Source of the DNA: Polyodon spathula
Lineage: Eukaryota > Chordata > Actinopteri > Acipenseriformes > Polyodontidae
Length of the DNA stretch: 64,000 nucleotides
NCBI RefSeq assembly: GCF_017654505.1
Contig: NC_054536.1
Span: 9,475,794 to 9,539,793, forward strand
Reading direction: 5' to 3'
The stretch's first letter is position 1; every line of letters starts with the position of its first letter. The notes under the pieces are model-generated. The model searched no databases, was not told the DNA's origin, and saw nothing but the letters and a program-made list of their open reading frames with translations. This document shows positions 38,506 through 57,246 of the stretch, piece by piece. Position numbers and translations under genes: made by a program.

Positions 38506-39575
38506 CATAGTTCCATTAAGTAATAATACATGAATGCAATGCCATGTTCCATGTAAACCAACTCATCTGAAGCATAAATAGACCATGCGCTGCCCATCAG
38601 AAACGTAAATACAACCCCATCCCAGACTCTGCTGTTTTTTATCACTGTCTAACATCTCTTTGCTTTCAAATACCTGAAAGGAGCTATCTCTATGCAATGG
38701 ACTAAAACTCCATTCATGGCTTTACAGACGCCGATACTATCAACTCATTTTAACGGAACAGAAAATGCAACTGCACTAGCGAATACAAAAGACACATTGA
38801 CATAAAACTTGCTACACCACAAATGTTCCTTGAATTTTGGGAAGTATAATACAGTCAGTGCCTGTCTATTCTAGTTGAGTATACTGTCCTGAGAATCCAA
38901 TATGTACTATACAGTACTTCTAAAAGGTCACATAGTATATCTAATAATACTAGCTAATACAAAGATGCATTGACCTAAAACTTGGTACACCATCAATGTT
39001 TCTTGGGTTTGGGAAGGATAATGTGCTCCTAGTAGTTTACATGTGTACTCATTGACAGTACTAGAAGTCTGGGTGAGTGTTTAAAGTCTACATGGACACA
39101 CATCTAGCATCTTGATTTAGCATATCTATAACAGCAAAGGCACCTCCCAGGCTTTAAATCCCTAAACCTATGTTGACAAAAGTTGTTTTCAGGCAATACT
39201 CTACGTTTGCATTTTGTTATTTCCTTATTACCTCCACTGATTAACACACATTGGTTCATGTGTTGGAATATCACTGCAGGACCTAAATGAATAGCCTACA
39301 GTACCTACATTCTGCATTAGACAGTAGTGTATGCTGGACCAACAAATGCTTTTACAAACTATAGCTTAATCACATAAAAGTGTTTGAAATACATTTTCTC
39401 CTTACGCTAATGCTAACAAAATGGATTATAAAACTTTCGTTAAAACTCCATTGAGGGATTTCTCCTTGAAGGGACTTCTTCATTTATGTCTCCAAATGTC
39501 AGTAAAACACAGAATTGAAGCAAACACCCAAACACAGTGTCAAGGCACATACAGGTAAGTTATACATCTCATGAT

Positions 39576-39577
<2 letters not shown>

Positions 39578-39607
<30 letters not shown>
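39578..39607. repeat. poly-G run (30 G)
   Basis: Thirty consecutive G on the plus strand, followed by AGAATAAACAG. Long enough to form G-quadruplexes. It may also mark an assembly or sequencing weak point. Confidence 0.95.

Positions 39608-45140
<5,533 letters not shown>

Positions 45141-45225
<85 letters not shown>
45141..45225. repeat. (AT)n microsatellite
   Basis: About 40 AT units with one phase slip (ATAATAT) near 45190. Confidence 0.95.
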
Positions 45226-45228
<3 letters not shown>

Positions 45229-47943
45229 GCAGTGGCATCTACTTATTAAATTAAATATCACTTTAGAAAACTGAATAGCGAGTATGCAATGTTTAAACTC
45301 GACACAACAGATACATCTCATCACTACCCTCCAATTTCAGATACATATTTAAAACAAAATTAAAATCTATCCTGCTCTCTGCTGACAAAACCGTTGGACT
45401 TTTAAACAAGGTCGGGTTCGGCATAGAATTCTATTGTGCTCGCCGCGGACGGGAAGGACTGCAGCACTGCGCAAACTGACACGGAAGTCGTTTAGTCCAC
45501 ATATCATCTAATGCTGGTTTATAATCTAGGGAAATTATACCGGTTACTGGCCATTGGTGTGAAAACAGCCTCAGAAATTATTGGTTAGCTTCTGTTGAAG
45601 ACTGCAAAGCCTGAGTAGGATCATTTCCTACAAAAAAAATAACAAAAAAAAGACACTTGGAAGCCCCTCCCTTGAGTGCCAGTGCATTGTAGTGTTTGGC
45701 TGTTCAATTCACAAATGCCATTTTATTTCATCTCGAAAATGTTACTATAAATGTCAATATTCAATGTAATGTTAATGGCAAATAAAAAAAAGTACAACAT
45801 ATATGTTACGATCATAGTCTTCAGGGACTATTTTTTCCAGGTGGAAGGATACATAATATATTTCTTATTTTTTTTCCTTAAAAAAGCTTATTTGTGTAAT
45901 TGTTAAAAATAAATAAATGTAGCCATTTTATGTGAAATAACCCTCTCCAGGATGTGCACTTCCTGGGTGGTTGAAGGAACTCGGTCTGTGAGTTCCTGGC
46001 TTGCTTGCCTGCCTGAATGAGCTTACTGCCTGTCTTATTGTTTTATTGTTTTGATATGCAACAAGTTTAATTTATTGTGAAAACTGCTTTTATCAAAACA
46101 AATTAAAACGTTGTACCCCCCCCCCCTTCCAATTTGAAATGTAAATTGTTTCATTTGTTTAATTTAAAAAAAAAGTCTGAAGAGTTGCAGAAAGCTTTCT
46201 TGTTGTATCAGGGAGTGAGCACAAAGGGTTTGGAAGTCACCTCATTCGGGAACAGCCAGGAACTCAAGCAGGGTGTCACATCAATTACTTATGATTCTCA
46301 ATTAAGCACTTTTAGAAGGAAGAACTACCGCTGTAAACCGAAAAAGTACACCCAATCCCAACTGCCAGAGTGCTGCTCCTTTGAAAAACTGCTACACCCA
46401 GCGCAGTATTTCCTACAAACCTGGATAAAATGAATGATCAGATCTGTAGCCACGTTCTCCATAACCTTGTAATGATGGATACTCGCAAGTTTGTTACTGC
46501 TCATCCTCAATGACCCTTGAACCAGGTTTACTTCCAACAGACAGAGACTTCTGCTTCGATTCATTTCCTGAGAGCCTTGCTGTTAAGCAGTGCTGCATAC
46601 CACCTGGAGTACGTTGGGAAGACCAGTGGGGGTCTGACGTATACAGTACACGACTGGCTTCTAGATCATACTCATATGATAGAGGTGAGACACTAAATTA
46701 TTACATTTCAGAATATTTTCAGGGTGTGACTTCTGAGGATAAAGACTTTGAATCAATACACATACAAAACTGCCCCATGATTTTGTTTTTACTGGATTTT
46801 ATAACAGAGACATTATTTAACACATTTGGCAACCTATAATAAATATAGTAACCTCATACTATCATTTAACATGTATTTCAAGAAGCCAAGGGGAGCACAG
46901 CCGTTGTTAGTTTACTCTATAGTCTATTTCAGTAGTATCTTTATTTTAGTATTACTAAATTCAGCATTATTGAGGGTTTAAGAGTTATGGTTTAAAAAAA
47001 AAAAAAAAAAAAGAAAAAAACCTCGAACTCCAACTTTTGTTACTATTGTTGGAACTAAAAATTCCACTTTTTATAAGCAACAAGGCTGCATTCTCTGTTC
47101 AGATGTTCACATGCTCAGCTGCTTAGCCTTGCTGACCATAAACCTCAAGCAGTCATTTAGGAATGAAGTTGGCCAAGTGTTACAATTGTGATTTTCATTA
47201 AATGACAGTAGCTGTTATTTACTTCATGCTAATATTGGACTCGGCTTTCACAAAGATAAAATTAGATAGTCGTGATGTGGACCAAAGATGTAGCGTCATT
47301 GAAATATATGAGCCTTCAGTGCTTTTCCTCAGCCAGGTAGATTTCTTATTGGCCCTGTGCTGATGGCTGGAGTGTAATGCTGGCTCCAGGGATCAGCCTA
47401 TTTGCGGTTTGTCTGGAGCATCAGCAGACATGACAGCAGCAATGCTGGCTCCAGGAATCAGCCTATTTGCGGGCTCGCTAGTGCCTCAGCATGGCAACTG
47501 TCTGGAATGGGCTGGGAGGGGCACTTCACAGGGTTCATCAGGTGGGTACTTCCCGTCTTCGTGTTTCATCGACTAGCCCACGGCACCTCAGGAAGACTCG
47601 ACAGTAATCCATTTCTGTAACACCAACTATCAATTTTTTAATTTTTTAAACATTTTTTATAGAATTTTCCAAACATGTTTTAGATAATGGCACAAAACCA
47701 AAAATCACATAATGATTTGGTGTTCTGGGAATGCTACAGTAAAGCCATGGGATAGCTCAGTAGAGACTAGTAACTTCATTACTGGTAATGGGAAAAGCTT
47801 CTGTGTAACACATCTTTTCCCAGTCGTGTTATGGGGATGAATTTCTCCAAGCTGTTAAAAAATATTTCAAGAAGTTTATCCTGGCTGTCGAAAATCCATC
47901 AGTGATGACCATCCTCAGCAGATGTAGGAGAATTTTTAAATGT
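45226..47943. other. non-coding stretch
   Basis: About 2.7 kb. It includes a C run near 46119-46127 and an A-rich run at 46994-47027. Two unrelated plus-strand frames (46134-46433, 99 codons; 46510-46839, 109 codons) have no recognisable domain and are probably chance. A short repeated phrase (GATCAGCCTATTTGCGG and variant) occurs at 47391 and 47456. Confidence 0.45.
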
Positions 47944-47948
47944 GAAAT

Positions 47949-48652
47949 TGTGACAGAGATCGAATGATTCTTGGTGTTAGATCTCCCTCCCAACCTGTGA
48001 GGGCACTGTGTAAAAGGAACAGAGTACCCTTAACTAAATGACAGGACAATTTATTCCTTAGGGTAGGTGGAAGTCGGTCATTTAGGAAGCTCAGTGACTC
48101 GGACGGGAAATGGCGTGGCATTGGAGGACTGGAGGAGCGGATGCGCTCCTTAACCTAGGGGTCATGAGCGAGCGTATAAATAGGGGACGTAGCGTAAGTG
48201 ATCTGTTCCTTGGTACAAGGAGTCTGTGTTGCCGTATTGTAAACCGTGAGTTTTGTCATGTGTTTGTTAACTGTTGTCTATTTCTTAATAGGCTACCAGT
48301 AGCACAAGCCGGAGCTGTAGCGAAAGCCAGCATAAACCCGGACATCACTTTCACCCCTGCATTTTCACGGAGAACTGTAATACACCACTAGCACTTATTC
48401 ACTGTCACTAGGAACTGTGTTTTGTCTTTAGTGTTGGTGTGTTAAACTGGACTTTTGTTTGCGGGTCAAACCCGTGGGATTTTTACAAACAAAGTGATAC
48501 ACGCTGCTGTATTCACTTCCATCATTTATTATTTACAGGTGTTTGCCATAAGGCTCTGGACATTGCATTAACATCAATAAACACCCTTGCACCTGTTCGT
48601 AATTTTCTGTGTGATTCTTACCTGCACTGCACTACACTCGCCTGTACCCACA
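47949..48652 (+). mobile_element. solo LTR (family B), copy 2, with target duplication
   Basis: This 704-bp LTR begins TGTGACAGAGATCG, ends GTACCCACA and is flanked by GAAAT on both sides (47944-47948 and 48653-48657), a perfect 5-bp target duplication. A TATA-like TATAAATAGG lies near 48175 and AATAAACACC near 48586. It is homologous to 30499-31214 throughout; copy 1 has a slightly longer central part (GGTGGCTGAGCTACAGCACC) that is missing here. No internal element sequence. Confidence 0.93.
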
Positions 48653-48657
48653 GAAAT

Positions 48658-49655
48658 TAAATCACATTATTGCTATTTTAATGCCCTTTTTTTTTTTTTT
48701 TTACAGCAGTACAATGGGGTCTATTCAATTGATCTTTATGCCTGCAAATCTAAATAGTGACATTTAACTATACTGAATCGTAAGAAATGTATCCATAGTA
48801 AATTAGGTCTTCAAATTAGGGTGATGCATATAGCAGCTGCAGTACTTGATTTATGCAGTGTCTACAGCAATGCACTGTGATGACATGAACTGCCATTTGT
48901 GCCTATACTGTCTCGAAACAGTTTAAAAAAAAAAAAAAAAAAAAAGTGCTGTGACAAAAGTCACTACACTAAAATGTTATTATATATACACACAAAGAAA
49001 AATAAAATAAAACATTCAGAATTGAATGTTTATATTTGCTTCTTTTAAAAAGGTATTAGTCAGGGCAACATATTGTAGTATATATGGTACAACTCCCTGA
49101 TTGAGCTTCATTACTTATTTGACAAAAATCCTATAATGACCACTATATCTTGCAAAGGGATAGTCTCTTTCCCATCATGCCTCTTAATGATTGTTTCTTG
49201 GTAAAGAGACTTAGATGGCTTGTGTCAATCCAGGATTTACAAAGAAAGATACAAATGCTATCCCCTCCTAGCTTTCGAAAACTGTCACAGCATTGTGCCC
49301 TCGTTATACTGTACTGCAGCCTCCACAACACAGCGGCAATACTGCCCATATAGTATCTTGCTTCTAAAGAATGAACCACAAAAATGCTATTTCATTTTTT
49401 TTTGAAAAAGGAAAGTACTTGAGGATAGAAAGCTTTTATTTAAATCTCCACAACCTAATCTTAATACAATTAATCAATCAAGTTAAATGTGTTGTTTTCT
49501 ATAAACAGTACAGTAATCCAACAACGTGGGATATGCTGTCTGCTTTCTATTTAAACACTACAGCAAGACCTTTTGCATAAGAGTAAACTGGGTGACAATG
49601 TTTTAGAACTAATTTAAACCAATACACACACTGTACTGCAGTGTTATGTACTGTT
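48658..49655. other. non-coding stretch
   Basis: Contains T and A runs (48689-48702, 48924-48945). Nothing else recognised. Confidence 0.5.
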
Positions 49656-49862
49656 ATTTTTTATTATTATTTGTTTATTTTAGCAGGCTCCTTTATCCAA
49701 GGCAACTTACAGAGACTAGGTTGTGTGAACTATGTATCAGCTGCAGAGTCACTTACAATAACGTCCCACCCGAAAGACGGAGCACAAGGAGGTTAAGTGA
49801 CTTGCTCAGGGTCACACAGTGAGTCAGTAGTTAAGCTGGGATTTGAACCCTCACTATCAAAT
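49656..49862 (-). mobile_element. tRNA-derived SINE, 5' truncated
   Basis: Read on the minus strand: the B-box end GGGTTCAAATCCCAGCTTAA, a body with GTGACCCTGAGCAAGTCACT, and the tail TTGGATAAAGGAGCCTGCTA followed by AAATAA-type sequence. The A-box part is missing. Same family as the copies at 13954 and 55688. Confidence 0.82.
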
Positions 49863-52800
49863 TAAGTAGTAAACAGACAATATTAATGTACTGTAATTGT
49901 AAATACAATAGCAACAGTCGTCCTTATGGAAACTATAAAATATGTTTATTTCATTCGGCCATCCTCATATCCATGAATGTTAATGGACAATCCTCTACTA
50001 TATGTATTTCCTGGATACATAAAAGGACATTCTTAAAAGTTTATTTTTTGATAAATAGTTTTATAGACACATTTAAATGAGACAGAACATAAAGCAAAAA
50101 AGCAGCATACGAAACTATTATTATTAGGTGAGAAATTGGATTACTCAGCCTATCCACTGGGAGATTGCTTTCAACACAGCAATAGCAAGATGTGCTAATT
50201 CACACTACAGTCATAGAATCATTCCACAGCTCCACTTCAGACTGTGTTTACTCACAGCAGCAGAGTTACACCAGGGAAATGGATCTGCCTTGTCTGTTTT
50301 CCATTTTTGAGTTTGTGTGGATGTTTATTTTGTTAAAAATATCAGTAGGGGTGTTATTGTATTATACATGATGGGAGCATACAGATTATTAAAATAAACC
50401 CTAGATGTTATTGTTTATTGCATCACAGCAAGTAAACCAGTCCTGGAAGAGGAGACTGAACCATTTATTGCCATGGCAACCAAGTCACAACAGCATCATT
50501 GGTGAGCTAGGCACCTTTTATTAAAAGTTAGAACTGAAGGGACAGCTGGATAGCTTTCACTGTAGACTTATTGTTTTCCACAATTACTAACACTCCTGTC
50601 TTTTAATTTGGTTGTTACAGCAAACAGTGGTGCCAATCTATTATACTGCAGCTTGTCCTTTTTCATCCTGGATACACCCACAGGAACTGTGAGTAAATTC
50701 TTCTTTTGTAGAAAAAAATGGGACAGCTCTTCATAGTTCCCCCTTTTCTAATATCATAACTAAAACCACAGTCATATGCTGAACTCCATTTGATTAAATA
50801 ACATATCATATACTTTATCACAGTCGGAATGCCTCTAATACACCAAACCAAATAGAAAAGCATTTCTTCATGTAACAACAAATGTTATGTAACTGTATTT
50901 GGTTTGATTAATTTCGAGGCACATCAGGACCTTGCAATTAATGTCTGATAAACTGAAGGTGCTAAAAGGACGCACATTTTGTATTGTTCTGTCATAAGAA
51001 TAAAAATAAATAACCCTAGGGGTACGTATCTGTGCTTTACCTCCAGAGACCTGAGCTTATCCTAGTTTCATTAGTAGTCTGCTGATTCCTACAGTACAGT
51101 GTTTTGTGTACAGCATGAAAGCACAACTTGATTCAAAACAAAAGCCCAAGGCAGCATTACATACAGCAGACCTGCACACAAAGTCAAAGCTAAGACAAAC
51201 CAGTAAAACCAGTAAAGCCTGTGGAGATGGCCAGCATTATTAGTTCTTTACCATGGATTTCAGGAAACAAAAGAAAAAAAGTATTACCTTTGTTCTTCCA
51301 GGCATGCTTGTAGGGATCTACCTAGAAAATGCAGCTAGGCTGGCTTTTGTTAACCATGACAGTAATAAATTATGTAAACCCCTCATTTATTTTCAGCACA
51401 CAGTGAAAGTAAATACAGCTGATGCCTTAAACTGCACCCAACATGATACTCTGCTGAAATCTATCCACTAGCACAGTTGTTGCCATATTTGCAAACCTAG
51501 TTTTCTATAGCTTACATATGTAGCATCCCCTTTGTTTTAGAAAAACAGTTTTTGCATATTTAAGAAGGTGGTTACCTTGAGAGCCCAGTGTCTCAGCAAG
51601 TGTATCCTGTAAAATTATATCAAACATTGCAGCATGTACACAGTTTTATTATTCCTTGTTATGCTTTCTGAGCACAACAGGTTACCATGTATGACCTCCT
51701 ACTGCTGCCATGAAAGGATGTAGCCTGGCACAGTGGCTAGCAGATGTCAAGGTGGGGGGAATGATTGTGTGCCTGCAGCCAGTTACTGGCCAGTTAATAA
51801 ACTTGTAGGAATGTCTAATAGTAGTAGCACTATAGCACAGTGGTCATTTTATAATTAATGATGTGCTTATAAAAAGTGGCAGGACACAACTGCAGGCACA
51901 ATCAACAGAAGTCTAATAGTAAGTCTCCCTCTTCATATTTTACCATTGTGAGGGTGTTTTTTTTGGGTTACTAGGAACTGAGACTGACCATTCCACATCA
52001 TAGCAACCACCAGTTCCAAAGAACTTCCACAGTCTAGCAACCTTGGCTAAAATCTAGTTAAAAAAAAAAAAAAAACCTCTACAGTACACTCATACAGGAA
52101 CAAGACAAGTGTTTCATTGACCCTCTGTCAAAAATTGCCTTTCTTTGGTTTAAAATTCCATATTTTTAAAGACTGCAACCTCAGTAGAGACCAATATCGG
52201 TGCTTAGTCACATGTGAGGAAAATAAGAATACTACACTCATGCAGTAATACTGAATTATCAAGGGTATGTTTTTTTAAGTAGATGTGGTGAGGCCAGCTG
52301 ATCCAGTTCAAATATTTCTCAGTGTGTCTCTGTGTTAGAAGAGCCCTCGTATTTCCCTGTCTCGCATATAGACTTACACAAACAAACAGCAAACTCCCTG
52401 GAGAACCATGTTAATCAATCAAACTGTAACCACTGTCAGGAAATGCTCCTTACAGTACACCTAGTGACAAATCATTATAGCTGCTGTAACATGTGAGAAC
52501 AGAACGAAGCTGTACTCACTGCATGACAGCTTATGTTTAGCTCAGAACGTAAAAACAAAGAGGGAGGACTCAGGCCTGGTCATGGAAAGAAGCACTATAT
52601 TATATTATAAAACTCAAAACAAATACTTTATTATTTCTATAAGATGGTTAATAAACGCTTTTGAACAAATTATAAGTCAATTTGTTTGTTTGGACTCTAG
52701 AATGATGTTTCAGTGACGATAATGTTTGGGGGGGGGGGGTTGACTATACACTATGACACTTATAAAATAGCTTAAATAATGTATATTTCCCATGCTCTGG

Positions 52801-55687
52801 TTCATTGATTACAATAAAGTATCACTGTACAATGGTTAATTGAATTTTTTCACTGCTTGTTAATTAAAATGGGACTCTAGATATATTCTAATCCATAGTG
52901 GTTTAATCCCTAGAACCCCTCCAACTGTCCAACTGTGAAAAGTAGTCATTTAATCCCTTCAATAAGGTCACCACCTAAATCTGTTTTATGTGGGCTAGCT
53001 GAATACCTTCTGCCTTTCAATTACATGTCTCATGAAATGTTATGTTAATTAAAGAGAGAGTCAAATCAGATAAACTCATCAGATCAGAAAACATCACATT
53101 TTCAAAAAGAGAGTAATTGTCCAAAATGACACCTGGAGCATACAATGGGAATTGTTAGCATCTTGCTGAGGGTCATACATTCACAGTTTTCTGTTTAATG
53201 CACAAAAGCTGTCTTATAATGCAGAGTAAGTTGCAACAGATCACATATCCTAATAAGAGCAAAAAGTTAATAGAGTGGTTCAACACACAGCTCTCTGTAA
53301 TGTACACTATCCCATAGGGGAGCACAAACCTCAAATTTAAGGATTGAGACATAATTAAAAAATAACACTGTAGGAGCATAATTTAGAGCTTTTATTTAAC
53401 ATCATGTAATCAAAGAAGATACAAAATGATACTGCAAAAGTCTACCGGAAGCCATATTTTAAATAAGGTATGAGAGCATCTCTAACTATCAAAGTTTTTT
53501 GTGCTTCTGTTGAAGAAATGATGGATAGCCTTGAGCAGATTGTACTGGAGAGAGTCACTCATTCAAATAACCAGTCTCATTATTTTATAAACAACTTGCT
53601 ACACTAGAGCACACCTCAATGTACCCTTCTGTAATAATACACACCAAAGAAATAACTGTCATATTTCGCAGGCATAAGGTATTTTCCATCAAAAGGAACT
53701 GAAAATGAAATTCACGTTTTTGTAATAATAAAACAAACACAGTTCTGGAAATAAAATGATTCTATTGTCTTGCATTGTATCTACTGTAGTGCATCCTCAA
53801 CTTGGTTTACGTGTTTACTGTGATACACCCTAGTAACATGTAGTAAAGCTTAATAATCAGATGCATTGCACATCATTTTAGAATACTATGTTATTATACA
53901 ATGAAGCATATTATAGCACAAATGATTATTCTCCTTTTTTCCCTCTAGTAACTTGTGAGATGGGCAGCAACTTTCATACGGCAAAGTGTCTGAACACAGA
54001 TTGCCCAGGATTAACTGCAAGGTCAGCAACTTGGTCAATGCACCGGCAGTATCTGCTAAAGATTTGATGGCCTAGGCTTTAACAATTTAAGGGTATGTAT
54101 GACAACTTTATAACGGAGCACCTTCATTTAATCTTCAGTGACTGTGCTTTGTAACTGTATTTGCATTCTGTATTACGGTAGTGCATGCAGTCTTGAACTC
54201 TAGTCAAAGTTTGGGGTGATTGGTTTTAATTCCTAGAACACTGGCACAGATCCAGTGGACTGAAACTAGGTTGGCTGGAATTAAAACACTCCACTTACTC
54301 ATTCAAGATCAACTTATCTTGTTGAGGTGCGGTACAGAATATCAAGAAATATAATACAGGTAAGTGGACATCCACCTCCGAATAATGAATCGGAAATCTG
54401 CCTGGACTAACCTACACTTAAAATTAACTGGATGACGAGGTACGTTCGAAGCACCTAGTTTAATGTTGCATAAAAAGCTTGGAATCTAATTGGATAAAAA
54501 GAAGCTACAAGGCTGAACAAAGAGGAAACGATGACTAAATTATCAGGCCCTGGGCAAATAGCCATTTTCTGTGCTTTCAACTTGCATTGTTACAAAACCT
54601 GTTAACATGACAAGTACCAGAGTTCAAAGTCTTGCAGATTAGAGGAGCATTTAATACATTTCGGTACAGAGAATACAATGTAAAAAAAAAACAAAAACAA
54701 ACAAACTATAGTATTTAACATCGTCTGAGCTGCAGCATGTGTCAGAAGGATTTTTTTTTTTTTTTTTAAATGGACAGCTTTGCTTAGCAATGTGTTACAT
54801 AAGTACTGAGGCAATACAGAAGATTAACATAACTTCAGAACAGCTGACCTTTTCCATCAGGACGTTTGCCTAAACAAGGACATCTGGTCATTTTAACATA
54901 TACTATACATATACCTAATGTATGTAATGATTATTACTATAATACAAAGCTAGTACTCACTGTGTTTATTTGCAAAGTGAACCTAGGAGACAGAGGCAGT
55001 TAAAAATCATAGCTGTGCAGTATAGTAATGCTAGACTAATATCTGTAATATTGATACAGGAAACTTAAGTTAAATACCTTCTGCAGAGTACCTACTAAAT
55101 AACTTACATGTGTTTATTACTAATATGACGCCAAAAATTTAACAAAGCATGTCCGGCCCTTTTTTCAGCAATATACGAATAGATTGCTCAGGATGCCCTG
55201 AAGGAGACAAAAAATGAGAATACCAAACACCGCACGAAAATGTAGGTAAGAGTGTTCATAATGAAAAAGGGAAGTCTGTACACTATGAGGGTTTATCACA
55301 ATGCTGGCTCCAATACACAGGTGTTGAAATGTCTATAATAATGTGAGCATAATGTGTTGTTGCATTCTCTAAGCAAAATGGAAAATAGTTTAAAACATAC
55401 AGCATTTTATTTGTATTTTTGGTGGTAAAACCGATAAATCTACTAAAGCCTTTTCTAATAACACCATATATGGTATATTACTGGAAAAAAAAAAAAAAAA
55501 AAAGTTACAAAAAATGCTGATTTAATATTCTTTCAGGCTGTTACATAACAATTAAGCCAGGATATTGAAGCCTAAAAACAGCTCTCATGATGCCATTACA
55601 AGGTCAGTTCATTATTTTGAGGATCAAAGAAAGAACGTTGCATTTGTTTTCATTAAAGCACACCTACCTGTAACAGAATACTTCATA
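49863..55687. other. non-coding stretch
   Basis: About 5.8 kb without a recognised gene or mobile element. It has homopolymer runs (A at 52058-52075, G at 52729-52739, T at 54751-54767, A at 55484-55503). The AT-rich composition suggests ordinary intergenic or intronic DNA. Confidence 0.45.
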
Positions 55688-55864
55688 CCTTATTTATTTA
55701 TTTCTTACCCAAGGCGACTTACAGAGACTAGGATGTGTGAACTATGCATCAGCTGCAGAGTCATTTACAACAACGTCTCACCTGAAAAAGGTTAAGTGAC
55801 TAGTCAGTAAGCCAGGATTTGAACCGGGGACCTTTTCTGTAACCACTGGACCACACAGCCTCCT
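55688..55864 (-). mobile_element. tRNA-derived SINE
   Basis: On the minus strand it starts AGGAGGCTGTGTGGTCCAGT, has the B-box GGTTCAAATCCTGG, a body matching the 49.7-kb copy (GTAAATGACTCTGCAGCTGA) and the tail GTCGCCTTGGGTAAGAAATA. A short internal deletion removes part of the GAGC...CTTGTGC segment. Confidence 0.83.
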
Positions 55865-56602
55865 ATAAATGATTTTCTTGAATACATGCTCAAAATTGAT
55901 CCGTGCTAAAACTGAAAATTTAGTAATTGCAATTAAGCAGCCGTAATCTCTCACGCAGTCTTTAAATCCTTTCTGAACGAGAGCACAAGTACTGTAGCAC
56001 ATCTCATATTCTGTATGGAGTTTTGCAATGTAGACAAAAAATGTATTTAAATAAAAATATTACATTTAGTGTTGAGGTACATTGTTGGAAATCAAAGGAT
56101 AAATGAGTACCCTACAACCTAAAAATAAAAAACAGAAGAGCAAGGACATAGAAAAAATCAACACAGATTTAATGTTACAGAGCACCCTACATTAGATTCT
56201 AATACCCTTCCTGAACTGTCATCTGCTTTTTAAGTTTATGACCCTATTGTTTCCATCGAGCAGTGCTGGCTTTCATTAGCCACTGATTACGTTGTTTGAA
56301 AAGTGCTGTTAAAAAGCCTCCTATATATATTTATATATATATATATATATATAACTGCATTTGAGATTTTGTAAAACCAAACTATCAGTGTTTAATTTAC
56401 TTAATGAAACTGCATTTAATGACATTTGCTGGTAACGAAAGGAAGAGAGTAAGTGCAACGAGTTGGCCGATTGCTTTCTGATCTCCAGTGGAAATTAATT
56501 ATGAGTTCTGACATGCGATTTATTCTCAGAGAAGAAGGTGTAAAACAAACACAGACTAGAGCCCCATACAGACGGAACTCACCACATACAGTACTGTACA
56601 CT

Positions 56603-57246
56603 GAACTCCTCTGAGTCACTACACCGTATCAGCTGAACCCCCACACATGAACTCCTCTGAGTCACTACACTGTATCAGCTGAACCCCCACACATGAACTC
56701 CTCTGAGTCACTACACCGTATCAGCTGAACCCCCACACATGAACTCCTCTGAGTCACTACACCGTATCAGCTGAACCCCCACACATGAACTCCTCTGTCA
56801 GTCAGCTGAACCCCCACACATGAACTCCTCTGAGTCACTACACTGTATCAGCTGAACCCCCACACATGAACTCCTCCTAGTCACTACACCGAATCAGCTG
56901 AACCCCCACACATGAACTCCTCTGAGTCACTACACCGTATCAGCTGAACCCCCACACATGAACTCCTCTGAGTCACTACACCGTATCAGCTGAACCCCCA
57001 CACATGAACTCCTCCGAGTCACTACACCGATCAGCTGAACCCCCACACATGAACTCCTCCTAGTCACTACACCGAATCAGCTGAACCCCCACACATGAAC
57101 TCCTCTGAGTCACTACACCGTATCAGCTGAACCCCCACACATGAACTCCTCTGAGTCACTACACCGTATCAGCTGAACCCCCACACATGAACTCCTCTGA
57201 GTCACTACACCGTATCAGCTGAACCCCCACACATGAACTTCTCTTT
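56603..57246. repeat. 46-bp minisatellite, about 14 copies
   Basis: The unit runs GAACTCCTCTGAGTCACTAC, then ACCGTATCAGCTGAACCCCC, then ACACAT (46 bp). About 14 units, one shortened (near 56787) and two sharing the rare variants CTCCTAGTC and CCGAATC 184 bp apart, which suggests duplication of a block. TGAGTCA occurs in ten of the units. No open frame of note. Confidence 0.96.

Noticed and set aside
46134..46839. Two plus-strand frames of 99 and 109 codons as a gene
   Set aside because: No recognisable domain, no convincing splice sites and no start context; consistent with chance.
56603..57246. CRISPR-like array
   Set aside because: Units are adjacent copies with no unique spacers, in eukaryotic DNA; it is a minisatellite.
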